Positions 1 to 8,735 of a DNA stretch of 64,000 nucleotides are shown here, piece by piece (position 1 is the first letter of the stretch; every line of letters starts with the position of its first letter). The stretch is from Sulfurovum indicum (GTDB taxonomy: Bacteria; Campylobacterota; Campylobacteria; Campylobacterales; Sulfurovaceae), in assembly GCF_014931715.1 (NCBI RefSeq), contig NZ_CP063164.1:1426001-1490000 (forward strand), in the 5' to 3' direction. Position numbers and translations under genes: made by a program. The notes under the pieces are model-generated. The model was given only the letters and a program-made list of their open reading frames with translations. It was not told where the DNA came from and did not search any database.

Positions 1-1516
1 TGACCTCTTTGCCCTCTTCTGATTTTTTGATGAGAAGTCTTGCTTTGACCAGCTCTTCAAGAACAGCATATGCTTTTGCGGGCAGTTCTTCCCACAGGGC
101 GATCCTTTTGATATATTCATTTTTACTGTTCACACGAACCAGATGGGGAATAAATGCTTCCTTCAGAGCACGCATGGTTTCCGCATCTTCACGGAACCCT
201 TTTATTGCCTCTTCTGCTTTCTGCTGGATGATATGCTCCAACGGATTCTCTTCGCCTCTGGCGAGTGCCTTATAACCTTCCAGCGTAATCTGGCCACTCT
301 TTCCATACTTTTGGTAGAGTTCGCTCATACCAAGCGCAAGCAGAGGGAGTGCATCAGTAGTCTGCATATCCTCCTTGATCTTCTCTATCAGCCTCTCATC
401 GATATCTATTCCCGCTACCACAGCTGGATCTTTAATGATGGAAGAGACATTTTCCTTTCGCAAAGGCGTAAGTGCAAACAGTTCCATGGTCTTGCAGATA
501 GGTTTGAGTGCTTTATCTGCCTGAAACTCTTTGAGGAAATCAGCTCTGAGTGTCCATATGGCAAAGAAGTGTTCCTTCTCCTTCAGAAGGTAGTAAAGAG
601 AACGGAAAAACTGCTCTTTTTCATCTTTCTCTGCAAGAGAGTAGAGCTCTTCTGCCTGATCCACCGGAAACAAAATGGCACTTTGGGGGGAGACAAACTC
701 TATCTCCGATACCAGGTCATCCAGCACCTCTTGGTAGTTCTCCTGCCAAAGTGCTTCATAAATGCTTTTATACTCTTGTTCTTTGTTTAAAAAAGCTGCC
801 AAGTTCTTAGCAAATGCATACAGTGGTCTTCTGGTAGGTCTCTGTACAGGCAGCACAATCCACCTGTCGCTGTAGGAGCGCTTAAGCTGCGGAATAATGC
901 CCGCTTTCAAAAAAGAGGATTTCCCCATCCCCGAAGCTGCAACAATATTGAGAAACTTTGGGGCATTTCGGTTTCTCATTGCATTAAGTTTTTCTATGAC
1001 CTCCAGAGTATCATCTTCTCTTCCGAAGAAAATAGCTGCATCCTCCTCTTCAAAAGACATCATACCCGGATAGGGAGAACGGTGTCTGTCCCATTCAAAA
1101 CCACGCTGTGTATGGACAGATATCTCCTTAAGTCTGCTGATCACCCTGCTTAAATCATGCTGATCCTTGGATATGTCACTTTTCTGTAAAAAACCATCTA
1201 TCCATTGATCTACTTCATTATCGATACCATGGTCGATCACAACAGGAATGATCTCTTTCCCTAAAGCTTTGGCCTGTGTATACTCTGCAAAACACCATTT
1301 GGAGTCTATCCATGCCGGAGAGAGTATCAGCAGCATTGCATGGGTTCTTTTGATCTCACGGTAAAGCCGTTGTTCCCAATGCTCCCCTGTTTTGATCCCT
1401 TTTAACTTATCATGATCCAAAAAAATAGAGTCAAATCCTTGAAGTCTAATAGCTTCAACAATCTCATTTACCTTATCTTTATCTTTGGATGAATGCGAAA
1501 TAAAAACTACTGCCAC
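1..1516 (-). CDS. TIR domain plus STAND NTPase protein, C-terminus beyond the window
   Basis: The reading frame is open from a GTG at 1516 to the left edge (505 codons seen). The GTG is chosen because a GGGGGAG ribosome site ends about 8 nt upstream and a stop lies just before it. Residues 1-135 form a TIR domain: FISHSSKD at 5-12 and WCFAE with Glu78 at the position of the catalytic Glu of NAD-cleaving TIR domains. Near residue 160 comes a PYPG...EEEDAAIFFGRE stretch, typical of novel STAND NTPases, then a Walker A GMGKSS near 194 and a Walker-B-like ILFPVDQAEELY near 285. Established knowledge: TIR-STAND proteins are often antiphage or cell-death sensors, with a C-terminal sensor that would lie off the window. 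It diverges from the AAA+ gene at 1641, with 124 bp between them. The defence role is inference. Confidence 0.85.
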   Translation of the reverse strand, partial: MAVVFISHSSKDKDKVNEIVEAIRLQGFDSIFLDHDKLKGIKTGEHWEQRLYREIKRTHAMLLILSPAWIDSKWCFAEYTQAKALGKEIIPVVIDHGIDNEVDQWIDGFLQKSDISKDQHDLSRVISRLKEISVHTQRGFEWDRHRSPYPGMMSFEEEDAAIFFGREDDTLEVIEKLNAMRNRNAPKFLNIVAASGMGKSSFLKAGIIPQLKRSYSDRWIVLPVQRPTRRPLYAFAKNLAAFLNKEQEYKSIYEALWQENYQEVLDDLVSEIEFVSPQSAILFPVDQAEELYSLAEKDEKEQFFRSLYYLLKEKEHFFAIWTLRADFLKEFQADKALKPICKTMELFALTPLRKENVSSIIKDPAVVAGIDIDERLIEKIKEDMQTTDALPLLALGMSELYQKYGKSGQITLEGYKALARGEENPLEHIIQQKAEEAIKGFREDAETMRALKEAFIPHLVRVNSKNEYIKRIALWEELPAKAYAVLEELVKARLLIKKSEEGKEV

Positions 1517-1640
1517 AACCCATCTCCCCCGCTATTATAGAAAAGTATATCGAATAGAAGTTGAAATCCTTTTGTATCGTCTAAAATATCCAATTCCAGT
1601 CAGTTACCCTCAATCAACACACATAAAAAAAGGAGAAAAG

Positions 1641-3218
1641 ATGTCATTACATAATGATAAAATAAAAAAGTCTGATACAAAATGGATGAATGCATTTGAA
1701 AATACTGTCTGGTCTAAACTGAAGCGTAAACAAAAGCGTAAACTCTGTAAAAGATTTGGGCTTCTCTATATGAAAGACACCACACTTGATATGCTGACAG
1801 AACAGATAGAAGTGCCTGCTCTTCCTCTTGCATTTTGTATCGCTGCTATGCATAAACTCAAGCAATGGGATGTAAAGTTACTGCAAAGCAACCCATATAA
1901 ACAGTTGTGGATAGAAAAGCTCACCTATGATCAAGACAGATGGGGGATCAGGCGCACACATACGCATACATATGGGATCTATGAGAATACCCCACTCTCT
2001 TATGAACAGCAACATTATCTGGAACAGCTGCTCAAAAGCTCTGTCTCTTTGGATAAAAGCAATAAAATAGATGTATTGACCTCGACGGAAACTCTCAGTG
2101 AGTTCCAGCTGTCAATGCTTATAGAAACGTTTGAAAGTGAGATGAATACCTTTGCGCTGCAATATATGAGTGACTCTGACAAAAATATCAAAAAACTTGT
2201 TCAAAAAGCTGAAGAGGAGTGGCTCGAGATAGAACAAAATCTAAGCTACTATGTATCAGGAAAAAACCATCCTGAAATTATCCTCGATAAACAAAAAAAC
2301 CTTGTTCCAAGATCTATCAGATCCCACATAGAAAAAACGATCAAGGGACAAGAAGATGCAGTCAAAAAAATAGCCTCCCTGCTCTACTATCAGCAAAAAA
2401 TATACCGGTCACATACCCACAAAAAGAAGATCCCGTTTGAGCCGCTTGACCCGGTGCTCATTAGTGGAAGTACCGGATCAGGAAAATCTTTTCTGCTTGA
2501 AGTCTCCTGCAATATGACAGGACTTCCCTACATTCATGCAGATTGCAGTACACTTGTCTCAGAAGGCATCAGAGGATACACGCTGAATGATATGCTGAAA
2601 GATCTTCTAAGAAAAACACATTATCGACAAAAAGAGGCTGAAGCAGCCGTTGTCATTTTCGATGAAGTGGACAAACTGCTTACACACCATGACGGGCAGG
2701 CCATCCTCTACCAGCTTCTGCGTATTGTTGAAGGTGCTGATGTAAGCATCAGCAAATCATACGGTGAAGAGAAAGAGTTTTCGAAGATCTCGACGATCTC
2801 TACACGAAAAATGCTTTTTTTCTTTGCAGGTTCATTTCAGGGAGTTATTGAAGAGAAAAAAAACCGCACCGGTTTCATTAGACCGGTAGACTCTACAACA
2901 GAGAAACCGCTACAAAGTAATGAGATCGAAAAAACAGAGCTCCCAAAAGAGCTTTTGGGAAGGATCAATGATATCATTATTCTCAACAGGCTGAGCAGGG
3001 AGGATTACAGGGAAATACTCCTGGAAAGCAAACACTCTCCTCTTAAAAAATATCAAAAGATGCTGCTGCTTAACGATAGGCATCTGGAACTCTCTCCTGA
3101 ACAGATAGAAGAAATACTCGATCAGGCGGAACAAAGTCCCTATGGTGCCAGATCCCTCAACAAGATCATTAAAAACTATTTTGAAAAAGCACTCTATGAA
3201 GCACCGGACCCCCAGTAA
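1641..3218 (+). CDS. ClpX-like AAA+ ATPase (AAA_2 fold)
   Basis: 525 residues. ATG at 1641 follows AGGAGAAAAG; an upstream in-frame ATG at 1485 would lie inside the opposing TIR gene and is rejected. The first 230 residues are helical and unrecognised. The ATPase core has Walker A GSTGSGKS near residue 275, Walker B VVIFDEVDKL near 338 and a ClpX-like LLGRINDIIILN near 439, ending in a small domain with SPYGARSLNKII. The ClpX zinc-binding domain and the pore-loop GYVG are not visible, so this is not housekeeping clpX. The divergent TIR-STAND gene suggests it is part of a defence or stress module, but no partner is proven. A terminator hairpin begins within its stop codon. Confidence 0.8.
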   Translation: MSLHNDKIKKSDTKWMNAFENTVWSKLKRKQKRKLCKRFGLLYMKDTTLDMLTEQIEVPALPLAFCIAAMHKLKQWDVKLLQSNPYKQLWIEKLTYDQDRWGIRRTHTHTYGIYENTPLSYEQQHYLEQLLKSSVSLDKSNKIDVLTSTETLSEFQLSMLIETFESEMNTFALQYMSDSDKNIKKLVQKAEEEWLEIEQNLSYYVSGKNHPEIILDKQKNLVPRSIRSHIEKTIKGQEDAVKKIASLLYYQQKIYRSHTHKKKIPFEPLDPVLISGSTGSGKSFLLEVSCNMTGLPYIHADCSTLVSEGIRGYTLNDMLKDLLRKTHYRQKEAEAAVVIFDEVDKLLTHHDGQAILYQLLRIVEGADVSISKSYGEEKEFSKISTISTRKMLFFFAGSFQGVIEEKKNRTGFIRPVDSTTEKPLQSNEIEKTELPKELLGRINDIIILNRLSREDYREILLESKHSPLKKYQKMLLLNDRHLELSPEQIEEILDQAEQSPYGARSLNKIIKNYFEKALYEAPDPQ

Positions 3219-3233
3219 TCACTGGGGATTTTT
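3210..3233 (+). terminator. Rho-independent terminator of the ClpX-like gene
   Basis: Perfect 7-bp stem CCCCAGT / ACTGGGG with an AATC loop, followed by ATTTTT. The stem overlaps the TAA stop. There is no U-run on the minus strand, so it serves the plus-strand gene rather than psrC, which converges on it. Confidence 0.8.
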
Positions 3234-3234
3234 A

Positions 3235-4506
3235 TCAGGGTTCTCTCATCATCGAAACAGAAAAAAACAAATTGATGACCCTGTAAACGAAAATAATAAT
3301 ACCCAATGATCCGATAACAATGGCCGCTTCGCCCCATGACGGCATGAAGAAAACAATCTCTTTTACAGCTTCATACTCTCCGTATTTCTCAAAACCAATA
3401 CCAAAACGGTCACTCATAGGATAGGCATTTCCTCCATATACAAAAATAATGCGTCCCAAATAGGTTCCTATAATAATGGAAACTGAAGCGATAACCTTTG
3501 CCAATTTGCTGCTCCGCTCTTTAAAAAGGAGTACAAAAGGTATTGCAACTGCCAATAGCAGATAGGCATAGAAGTAGAATTTAAAATCTCCAAACAAAAT
3601 AATTCCTGCCCACTTTTTATCGATAAAGAGGTAGGCAGTTGCTTCATATGAACCTAAGGCAATAACAGAGTAGAGTGTGATTTTTTTGACAAGATCCATC
3701 ATCGCTGCACACTTTGTTCTATCGGTGTTACGGTAAACAAGGAATGTATACAGCATCATCACTGCTGCAGATGCAGTAAATGCAGATATCATAAAGTAGA
3801 ACGTTAAAAGAGGATACGTCGTCCATAAATGGCGTGCTGAATTCATATCGAAAAGTTTGGCTTGAACATAGAACTCCAAAAACTCTACCGCAAGACTCAT
3901 AAGCAGTATCGGCAATGCCAGTTTTTTTGCCAAATTGGTATGATGGCTGAGTATCAGGTATATCTCAAGGACAATAAGAGGAATATATATGATATAAAGA
4001 GGCAGCATCAGCCACATACCGGAGTTGTATCGGGGAGAAAGCAGCATCCAGTGCAGATGAAGGATATTGAGGTCCACCAGGATCGTAAAGAGACCGGCAA
4101 GTATCATTCCAAGCCCCAGTGTCAGAAATCCGGCTGCTGCCCTTTTAATAAGCGTAATATTGAAAAGTTCTGCAAGTGCTACCAGAAATACAATACCGGA
4201 GCCTACATAGATCATATACATATAGTTGACAATATAGAGTGACCATGGTGCTTCCCTTTTGACCTCTCCCCCGGAACCGAAAACAGCTTCTTTCATCGCT
4301 GCAGCAACCTCTCTGTTGCCAGGGAAAAGACCGGCATCAAAAGCAGTAGCAGATACAAGAAAGTAACGATCCCAAAAGACATCTATCATTCCGATAAGAG
4401 CAAAAACCAAAAACCCGTATGCAATATAGATGACTTTGTCACCAAGCAACAGGTTCTTCAAAGAAACCCGGTTGACTTCTACCCCTGCTATTGTATATCT
4501 TGCCAC
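3235..4506 (-). CDS. psrC: PsrC/NrfD-type membrane subunit of polysulfide/thiosulfate reductase
   Basis: 423 residues, very hydrophobic, with about nine predicted transmembrane helices in the NrfD pattern (for example residues 28-48, 93-118, 130-150, 255-285, 330-350, 395-415). It is the quinol-oxidising membrane anchor that passes electrons to PsrB. The start overlaps psrB by 19 nt, so translation is probably coupled. A large periplasmic loop near residues 55-85 follows the first helix. Family membership is well supported by the psrA-psrB-psrC order. Whether the substrate is polysulfide, thiosulfate or another sulfur compound cannot be read from the sequence. Confidence 0.85.
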   Translation of the reverse strand: MARYTIAGVEVNRVSLKNLLLGDKVIYIAYGFLVFALIGMIDVFWDRYFLVSATAFDAGLFPGNREVAAAMKEAVFGSGGEVKREAPWSLYIVNYMYMIYVGSGIVFLVALAELFNITLIKRAAAGFLTLGLGMILAGLFTILVDLNILHLHWMLLSPRYNSGMWLMLPLYIIYIPLIVLEIYLILSHHTNLAKKLALPILLMSLAVEFLEFYVQAKLFDMNSARHLWTTYPLLTFYFMISAFTASAAVMMLYTFLVYRNTDRTKCAAMMDLVKKITLYSVIALGSYEATAYLFIDKKWAGIILFGDFKFYFYAYLLLAVAIPFVLLFKERSSKLAKVIASVSIIIGTYLGRIIFVYGGNAYPMSDRFGIGFEKYGEYEAVKEIVFFMPSWGEAAIVIGSLGIIIFVYRVINLFFSVSMMREP

Positions 4507-5165
4507 TGGGAGCTCCTTTTTGTTTTTGCTTTTTCAATAAGAGGTTTAAATTCATCCCATGTATAGATATTGGTTTCCTCATTTACGGAATTCATGGCAT
4601 AGTTCATATCATGCTCCGGCAGCAGATAAAAGAGTTTTGGGACCGTACCTTCATTCTCCTTGAGAACATAGAATTTTCTATGTTTAAGCAGCTGTACCAG
4701 TTCACCCTCTTCATCATCCAGGTCACCAAAGAGTCTTACTTTCGTAGGACAGGTAGCCTGGCATGCGGTGGTCATCTCTCCCTTAACGATACGTGTGTCA
4801 TAGCAAAAAGTACATTTGTCTACAGCTACATGGGTGTCATCAACAAAACGTGCATCATAAGGGCAGGCTTCCATACATCCTCTGCATAAGATACAGGTCT
4901 CTTTGTTGCTCATAACAATACCGCCTATGGCAAAATAGCTTGCGCCGGTAGGACAGACATCCACACAGGGTGCATCCTGACAGTGGTTGCACTGTGAAGG
5001 GTGCAGTACTACAAAAGGTTCCCCAAAAATACTTTTTTCAGACTGTGTCACCCATATACGCTGTTTGTCAGCACCAAGCTGCACACCATTCTCTTCTTTG
5101 CAGGCGACTTCACACGCCTTGCAGTCGATACAGCTTTGATAGTCAAGTGCCATTGCAAAATTCAT
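4488..5165 (-). CDS. psrB: PsrB-type four-cluster iron-sulfur subunit
   Basis: 225 residues. Four ferredoxin-type cysteine groups are visible in order: CIDCKACEVAC, CNHCQDAPCVDVC, CILCRGCMEAC, and CTFC with a later ACQATC. This is the DmsB/PsrB/NrfC arrangement, which wires a molybdopterin subunit to the NrfD-type anchor. There is no signal peptide; export would occur with TAT-bearing PsrA. It starts 10 bp after psrA ends and overlaps psrC, so the three genes form one operon. Confidence 0.9.
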   Translation of the reverse strand: MNFAMALDYQSCIDCKACEVACKEENGVQLGADKQRIWVTQSEKSIFGEPFVVLHPSQCNHCQDAPCVDVCPTGASYFAIGGIVMSNKETCILCRGCMEACPYDARFVDDTHVAVDKCTFCYDTRIVKGEMTTACQATCPTKVRLFGDLDDEEGELVQLLKHRKFYVLKENEGTVPKLFYLLPEHDMNYAMNSVNEETNIYTWDEFKPLIEKAKTKRSSQWQDIQ

Positions 5166-5175
5166 ATGATCCCCT

Positions 5176-7596
5176 TTATACCTTTCTCACTTCTACCAGT
5201 GTTTCATGCATCGCTGCCGATCCGAAGACAGACTCAATCTTGTCTTCGATGATCATATTGTCACTGGCGCCATTCCTGTAGCCGAAAGTAAGTCCGGTTG
5301 ATTCCTGACCGAAACCATGCACATAAAAAACGACATCTTTAATGATCTTTATTGTAGGATAGGCTTTGATATAGATGACACCTGCAGCGCTTTTCACCTC
5401 CACAACATCTCCATGTTTAATACCTTTCTCCTCTGCCTGCTCTTTATTGATCCATATATAGTTTTCCCGCATGACATCTAAAAGCATGATATTATTGGCA
5501 GTACTGTTCTGCGTCTGCTGAGCATGACGCCCTGTAATAAACTTGAATTTTCCTTTTGGGGTCTTTGTGTAAAGTTCCTCTCTCCATGTAGGCATAGGGT
5601 CTTGTCCGTTTTTGGCCATAGTATCCAGATAACACTCCACTTTTCCGGATTTGGTTCCAAGATTTTTCTTAAGTGCCGCCATCTCTTTTTCATCTATACA
5701 TGTATCCTGTGCATCCAGTTTCTCTCCGCCGGGTGTCGTATAGTATTTTTTATCTTCCGGATAGTACTGGTATTCATTGGTAGAAAGTTGTCTGAAATAG
5801 TCGTCCATATGGGGATAGAACACACCTTTTTCTTTTAGTATCCGGTAAGCTTCTTCTCCATACTCACTGACTATACGCTCTTTATTAATCTCTTCCTGTG
5901 ACTCCTCAAATGCTCTGCTCAGATCAAAATTGTTCTCCTCAAATACCTCTTCAAAACCATCACTCTCTATAGCTTCTTTGAGCTCATCATCATATTTGGC
6001 TGAAATTTCAAAAAGTGGTTTTGAAATTGTTTTGCTTAACCCCTTAAGAATGTCAAACAGTGCCTTGGTCTCATAAAGAGGTTCTATCGTTTTATTTCTG
6101 AGAACAATGGCAGGCTCTGCTCCTGCAAAAGATTTGACAGGGTCTTCACGCTCCAGATAGGTACACTCCGGCAGCACGACATCAGACATCATTACCGTAT
6201 CTGACGGCATTGTGTCTATCGTAACGACCAAGTCCAGATTTTCAAACATTTTACGCGTTTTAGCTATATTTGGTATGGATTGCATGGGGTTCTGTTTATA
6301 TGAAAAAAAAGCACGTAATGGGTAGGGAGTACGCTTTTGGGCTATCATATTCCTAAACCCTATCCATGTACCATTGGGTCCGATAAAAGTAGCCTCATGT
6401 TTGTCTATCCGTTCTTTGACATTGCTGTAAATGGGGTAATCCACAGTATGTTCTTCCAAAGGAAGTTTTTTCCCAAAGACAATGCCTCCTTTGACGTCTA
6501 TTCCTCCGCCAAGCGCAGTAAAGATCGCCTGAGCGCGTCTGAGCTGGAAGTCCTGAAGACTCCAGGCCGTACGCCTGCCCTGGTAATAGATAGCCTTTGG
6601 GGCATGCGCCATAAAATCACGCGCGATCGTCCGAATGGTATGTGCATCTATCCCTGTGATCTTTTCTGCCCATTCCGGTGTGTAATGATGCTCCAGGATA
6701 TGCTTTTTATACCTTTCAAAGTGATTCATATTCTTAGAGACGAATGCTTTGTTATAAAGTACCTCTTTGATCGCCACATAGGTAAGCGCCAGGACAAAAG
6801 CAAGATCGGTACCCACCTTGATCCCAAGCCATTTGTCCGCATGTTGTGCTGTATTGGTATAACGCGGATCGACCACGATCAGTTTAAGACCTCTTCCTCT
6901 GGTACGCTTGAACATATCCATTGTATCCGGGGTCATTATAGCTTCTGCTCTGTTCGCACCGGCCATAATGACATAAGAGGCATTTTCCATATCTGCTTTT
7001 CCATAGGCTCCCAAAGTGAGAGCATAACCTGCTGTCGTGGTCTTCAGACAGATAGAAGAGTGGTTTACAAAATTGGTAGAGCCCAGCATATCACCCATAA
7101 ACTGTCTAAAGGTATGCTCTCCCATCCCTTCACCTGCACAGTAACCCAACGCAGAACGGTTATCTTTTTCTTCATCCAGTATCTGTTTAAGCCCTTTGAA
7201 TTTCTCTGTACCATTGAGTATGGCCTCATAAGCCTCCTCCCATGTTGCACGCTTAAATCTGCCGTCACCCTTTTCTCCTATTCGTATAAGAGGATATTTG
7301 AGTCTGTCCGGATCGTAAAGAGCATGTATGCCTGCATCACCTCTGGCACAAAGCATATTCCTGGATTTCGGAAAGTGGGGGTTGGGATCAAGTTTTTTAA
7401 CAATACCCTCTTCTACACGAGCAAAAACTGTACACTTGTTGACACACATTTCACACACAGTGGCAACTTTCATATTCGTATGCGAAACACGCTTCTCCTC
7501 AGCCAAAAGAGTACTCAGGGAAGCTGTACTTCCTCCTATGACACTCAACGCCACAGAACCCTGTAAAAATTTTCTTCGCGATATCTCAACTTTCAT
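5176..7596 (-). CDS. psrA: PsrA/PhsA-type molybdopterin oxidoreductase, catalytic subunit
   Basis: 806 residues. A twin-arginine signal (SRRKFLQG at residues 6-13) points to a periplasmic enzyme. Cys48, Cys51, Cys55 and Cys83 bind the proximal [4Fe-4S] cluster. Cys183 in NHSSICLKTT is the expected Mo/W ligand, as in PsrA and PhsA, so this one does not use selenocysteine. The C-terminal molybdopterin-binding domain spans roughly 690-800. Ribosome site GGAGGG sits 5 nt before the ATG. It is likely to reduce polysulfide, thiosulfate or tetrathionate in sulfur respiration; the exact substrate is open. A PAS sensor gene lies 67 bp upstream in the same direction. Confidence 0.88.
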   Translation of the reverse strand: MKVEISRRKFLQGSVALSVIGGSTASLSTLLAEEKRVSHTNMKVATVCEMCVNKCTVFARVEEGIVKKLDPNPHFPKSRNMLCARGDAGIHALYDPDRLKYPLIRIGEKGDGRFKRATWEEAYEAILNGTEKFKGLKQILDEEKDNRSALGYCAGEGMGEHTFRQFMGDMLGSTNFVNHSSICLKTTTAGYALTLGAYGKADMENASYVIMAGANRAEAIMTPDTMDMFKRTRGRGLKLIVVDPRYTNTAQHADKWLGIKVGTDLAFVLALTYVAIKEVLYNKAFVSKNMNHFERYKKHILEHHYTPEWAEKITGIDAHTIRTIARDFMAHAPKAIYYQGRRTAWSLQDFQLRRAQAIFTALGGGIDVKGGIVFGKKLPLEEHTVDYPIYSNVKERIDKHEATFIGPNGTWIGFRNMIAQKRTPYPLRAFFSYKQNPMQSIPNIAKTRKMFENLDLVVTIDTMPSDTVMMSDVVLPECTYLEREDPVKSFAGAEPAIVLRNKTIEPLYETKALFDILKGLSKTISKPLFEISAKYDDELKEAIESDGFEEVFEENNFDLSRAFEESQEEINKERIVSEYGEEAYRILKEKGVFYPHMDDYFRQLSTNEYQYYPEDKKYYTTPGGEKLDAQDTCIDEKEMAALKKNLGTKSGKVECYLDTMAKNGQDPMPTWREELYTKTPKGKFKFITGRHAQQTQNSTANNIMLLDVMRENYIWINKEQAEEKGIKHGDVVEVKSAAGVIYIKAYPTIKIIKDVVFYVHGFGQESTGLTFGYRNGASDNMIIEDKIESVFGSAAMHETLVEVRKV

Positions 7597-7663
7597 TTAT
7601 CCCTCCGGTATAAGAACACACTGTCAAACTCATATATATTTTATAAGGTATGATACAAAAAAA

Positions 7664-8221
7664 TTATACAGAAGAGCTTCCGAACAGTTTTCTGGCCATA
7701 AAAAAGCCGGTTTTAAACAATCCGGTTCCGTCCAAAAATGTTTTCACATATTCATCAAATGTAACACCTCTGAATGCAAGATACTCCTCAAGGTATTTTT
7801 CAGATGCTTCGATACCGCCTTTTTTCTCTTCTTCAAGCAGTGTTGCATAGAGTTTTGTCATGCAGTGACGCGCCCGTGGCGACATAGGTGACTTATATGA
7901 AAAATATTTGCATCCTCCATCTTTATCTCTTGAAAAGAGGTAGACTCTGTTCGCAAACCAGTAGTAGCCGCCATCTTTCGCATGGTTAAAAATAAAACCG
8001 ATAAACTCTTCCCCGTTCTCAAGTGCATCCCACATCTTCTTAAATATGATTTTCGGCATATCCGGATGCCGGACAATATTGTGGTTCTTTCCAATTAATT
8101 CAGACTTTGTATAACCTGATATTTTTTCAAAGTCCGCACTTACTGAGACAATAATACCGTCCTGGTTGGTACTTGTAGAGTAACTGCCATCTTCCGATAC
8201 CTTAAGTTCTTTGGTCAACAT
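7664..8221 (-). CDS. Single PAS-domain sensor protein (Aer/CetB-like)
   Basis: 185 residues, cytoplasmic, with no kinase, HAMP or methyl-accepting domain. Residues 18-125 match an Aer-type PAS: VSADFEKISGYTKSELIGKN, then NIVRHPDMP, then the GGYYWFANRVY strand. The RHPDMP motif is typical of FAD-binding energy-taxis PAS proteins. In Campylobacterota such stand-alone PAS proteins (CetB family) signal redox state to chemoreceptors. Start chosen by GGAGG 8 nt before the ATG. It sits 67 bp upstream of psrA on the same strand, so it may be co-transcribed and report on sulfur respiration (inference). Confidence 0.8.
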   Translation of the reverse strand: MLTKELKVSEDGSYSTSTNQDGIIVSVSADFEKISGYTKSELIGKNHNIVRHPDMPKIIFKKMWDALENGEEFIGFIFNHAKDGGYYWFANRVYLFSRDKDGGCKYFSYKSPMSPRARHCMTKLYATLLEEEKKGGIEASEKYLEEYLAFRGVTFDEYVKTFLDGTGLFKTGFFMARKLFGSSSV

Positions 8222-8735
8222 GATTCATCCTCCAGATTTGTTCACTGCACAGTCAGATAAATTTTGGGAACTATATGATACTACATCGTTCAATTCTAAA
8301 TATGTAAAACCCCAATGGACAGAAAATATCTGACTGTACACTAAACAACTACTATGGTAAATATTTGAACTCTCTTCTCAGTAGATCAGATAGTAGTATA
8401 CGGCTATGTCTATAATGCAACGTAAAATAAGGAGTAATATGAAGTTTATATTCCAGCCATATACTAAAATCCAACCTTGCGAGCATCATCAATGAATACT
8501 CATTCATTATTATAATCTATGCTAGCTTAAATATTTATATAAATATATTTTATTTCTTTGTTAAATTTAAGTCTATAATATATTATAAATCAAATTATAA
8601 TATTTTATGGACAAAAGATACTTTTTTTCTCATCTATAATAAAACAACAAAGCGCTTTAATGCTCTGCAGAATCATACCCTCAGTACAGTTCACCTTTTT
8701 TCAGTTTTTGCCAGAAAAAGAATTCTTGCCCGATG
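8222..8735. other. Intergenic, AT-rich, with inverted repeat and a possible 18-residue ORF
   Basis: Holds a separated inverted repeat of 14 bp (13 matching) at 8246-8259 and 8327-8340, core ACAGTCAGATA. A TATAAT box at 8411-8416 and AAGGAG at about 8429-8434 precede an 18-codon ORF at 8439-8495 on the plus strand, which has no plus-strand gene after it. AATGAAT-N4-ATTCATT forms a dyad at 8491-8508. The rest is AT-rich with no recognisable gene. Confidence 0.5.

Noticed and set aside
6337-7566. 409-codon plus-strand ORF inside psrA
   Set aside because: It lies antisense to a clear molybdopterin oxidoreductase and its protein is Cys/Ile/His-rich without any motif; a shadow frame.
8246-8340. 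14-bp separated inverted repeat around ACAGTCAGATA
   Set aside because: Only two half sites 67 bp apart; no terminal repeats, target duplication or transposase, so no mobile element is called.
8439-8495. 18-codon plus-strand ORF with TATAAT and AAGGAG upstream
   Set aside because: Signals are good, but the peptide has no recognisable feature and no plus-strand gene follows, so it is kept only as a note on the intergenic region.
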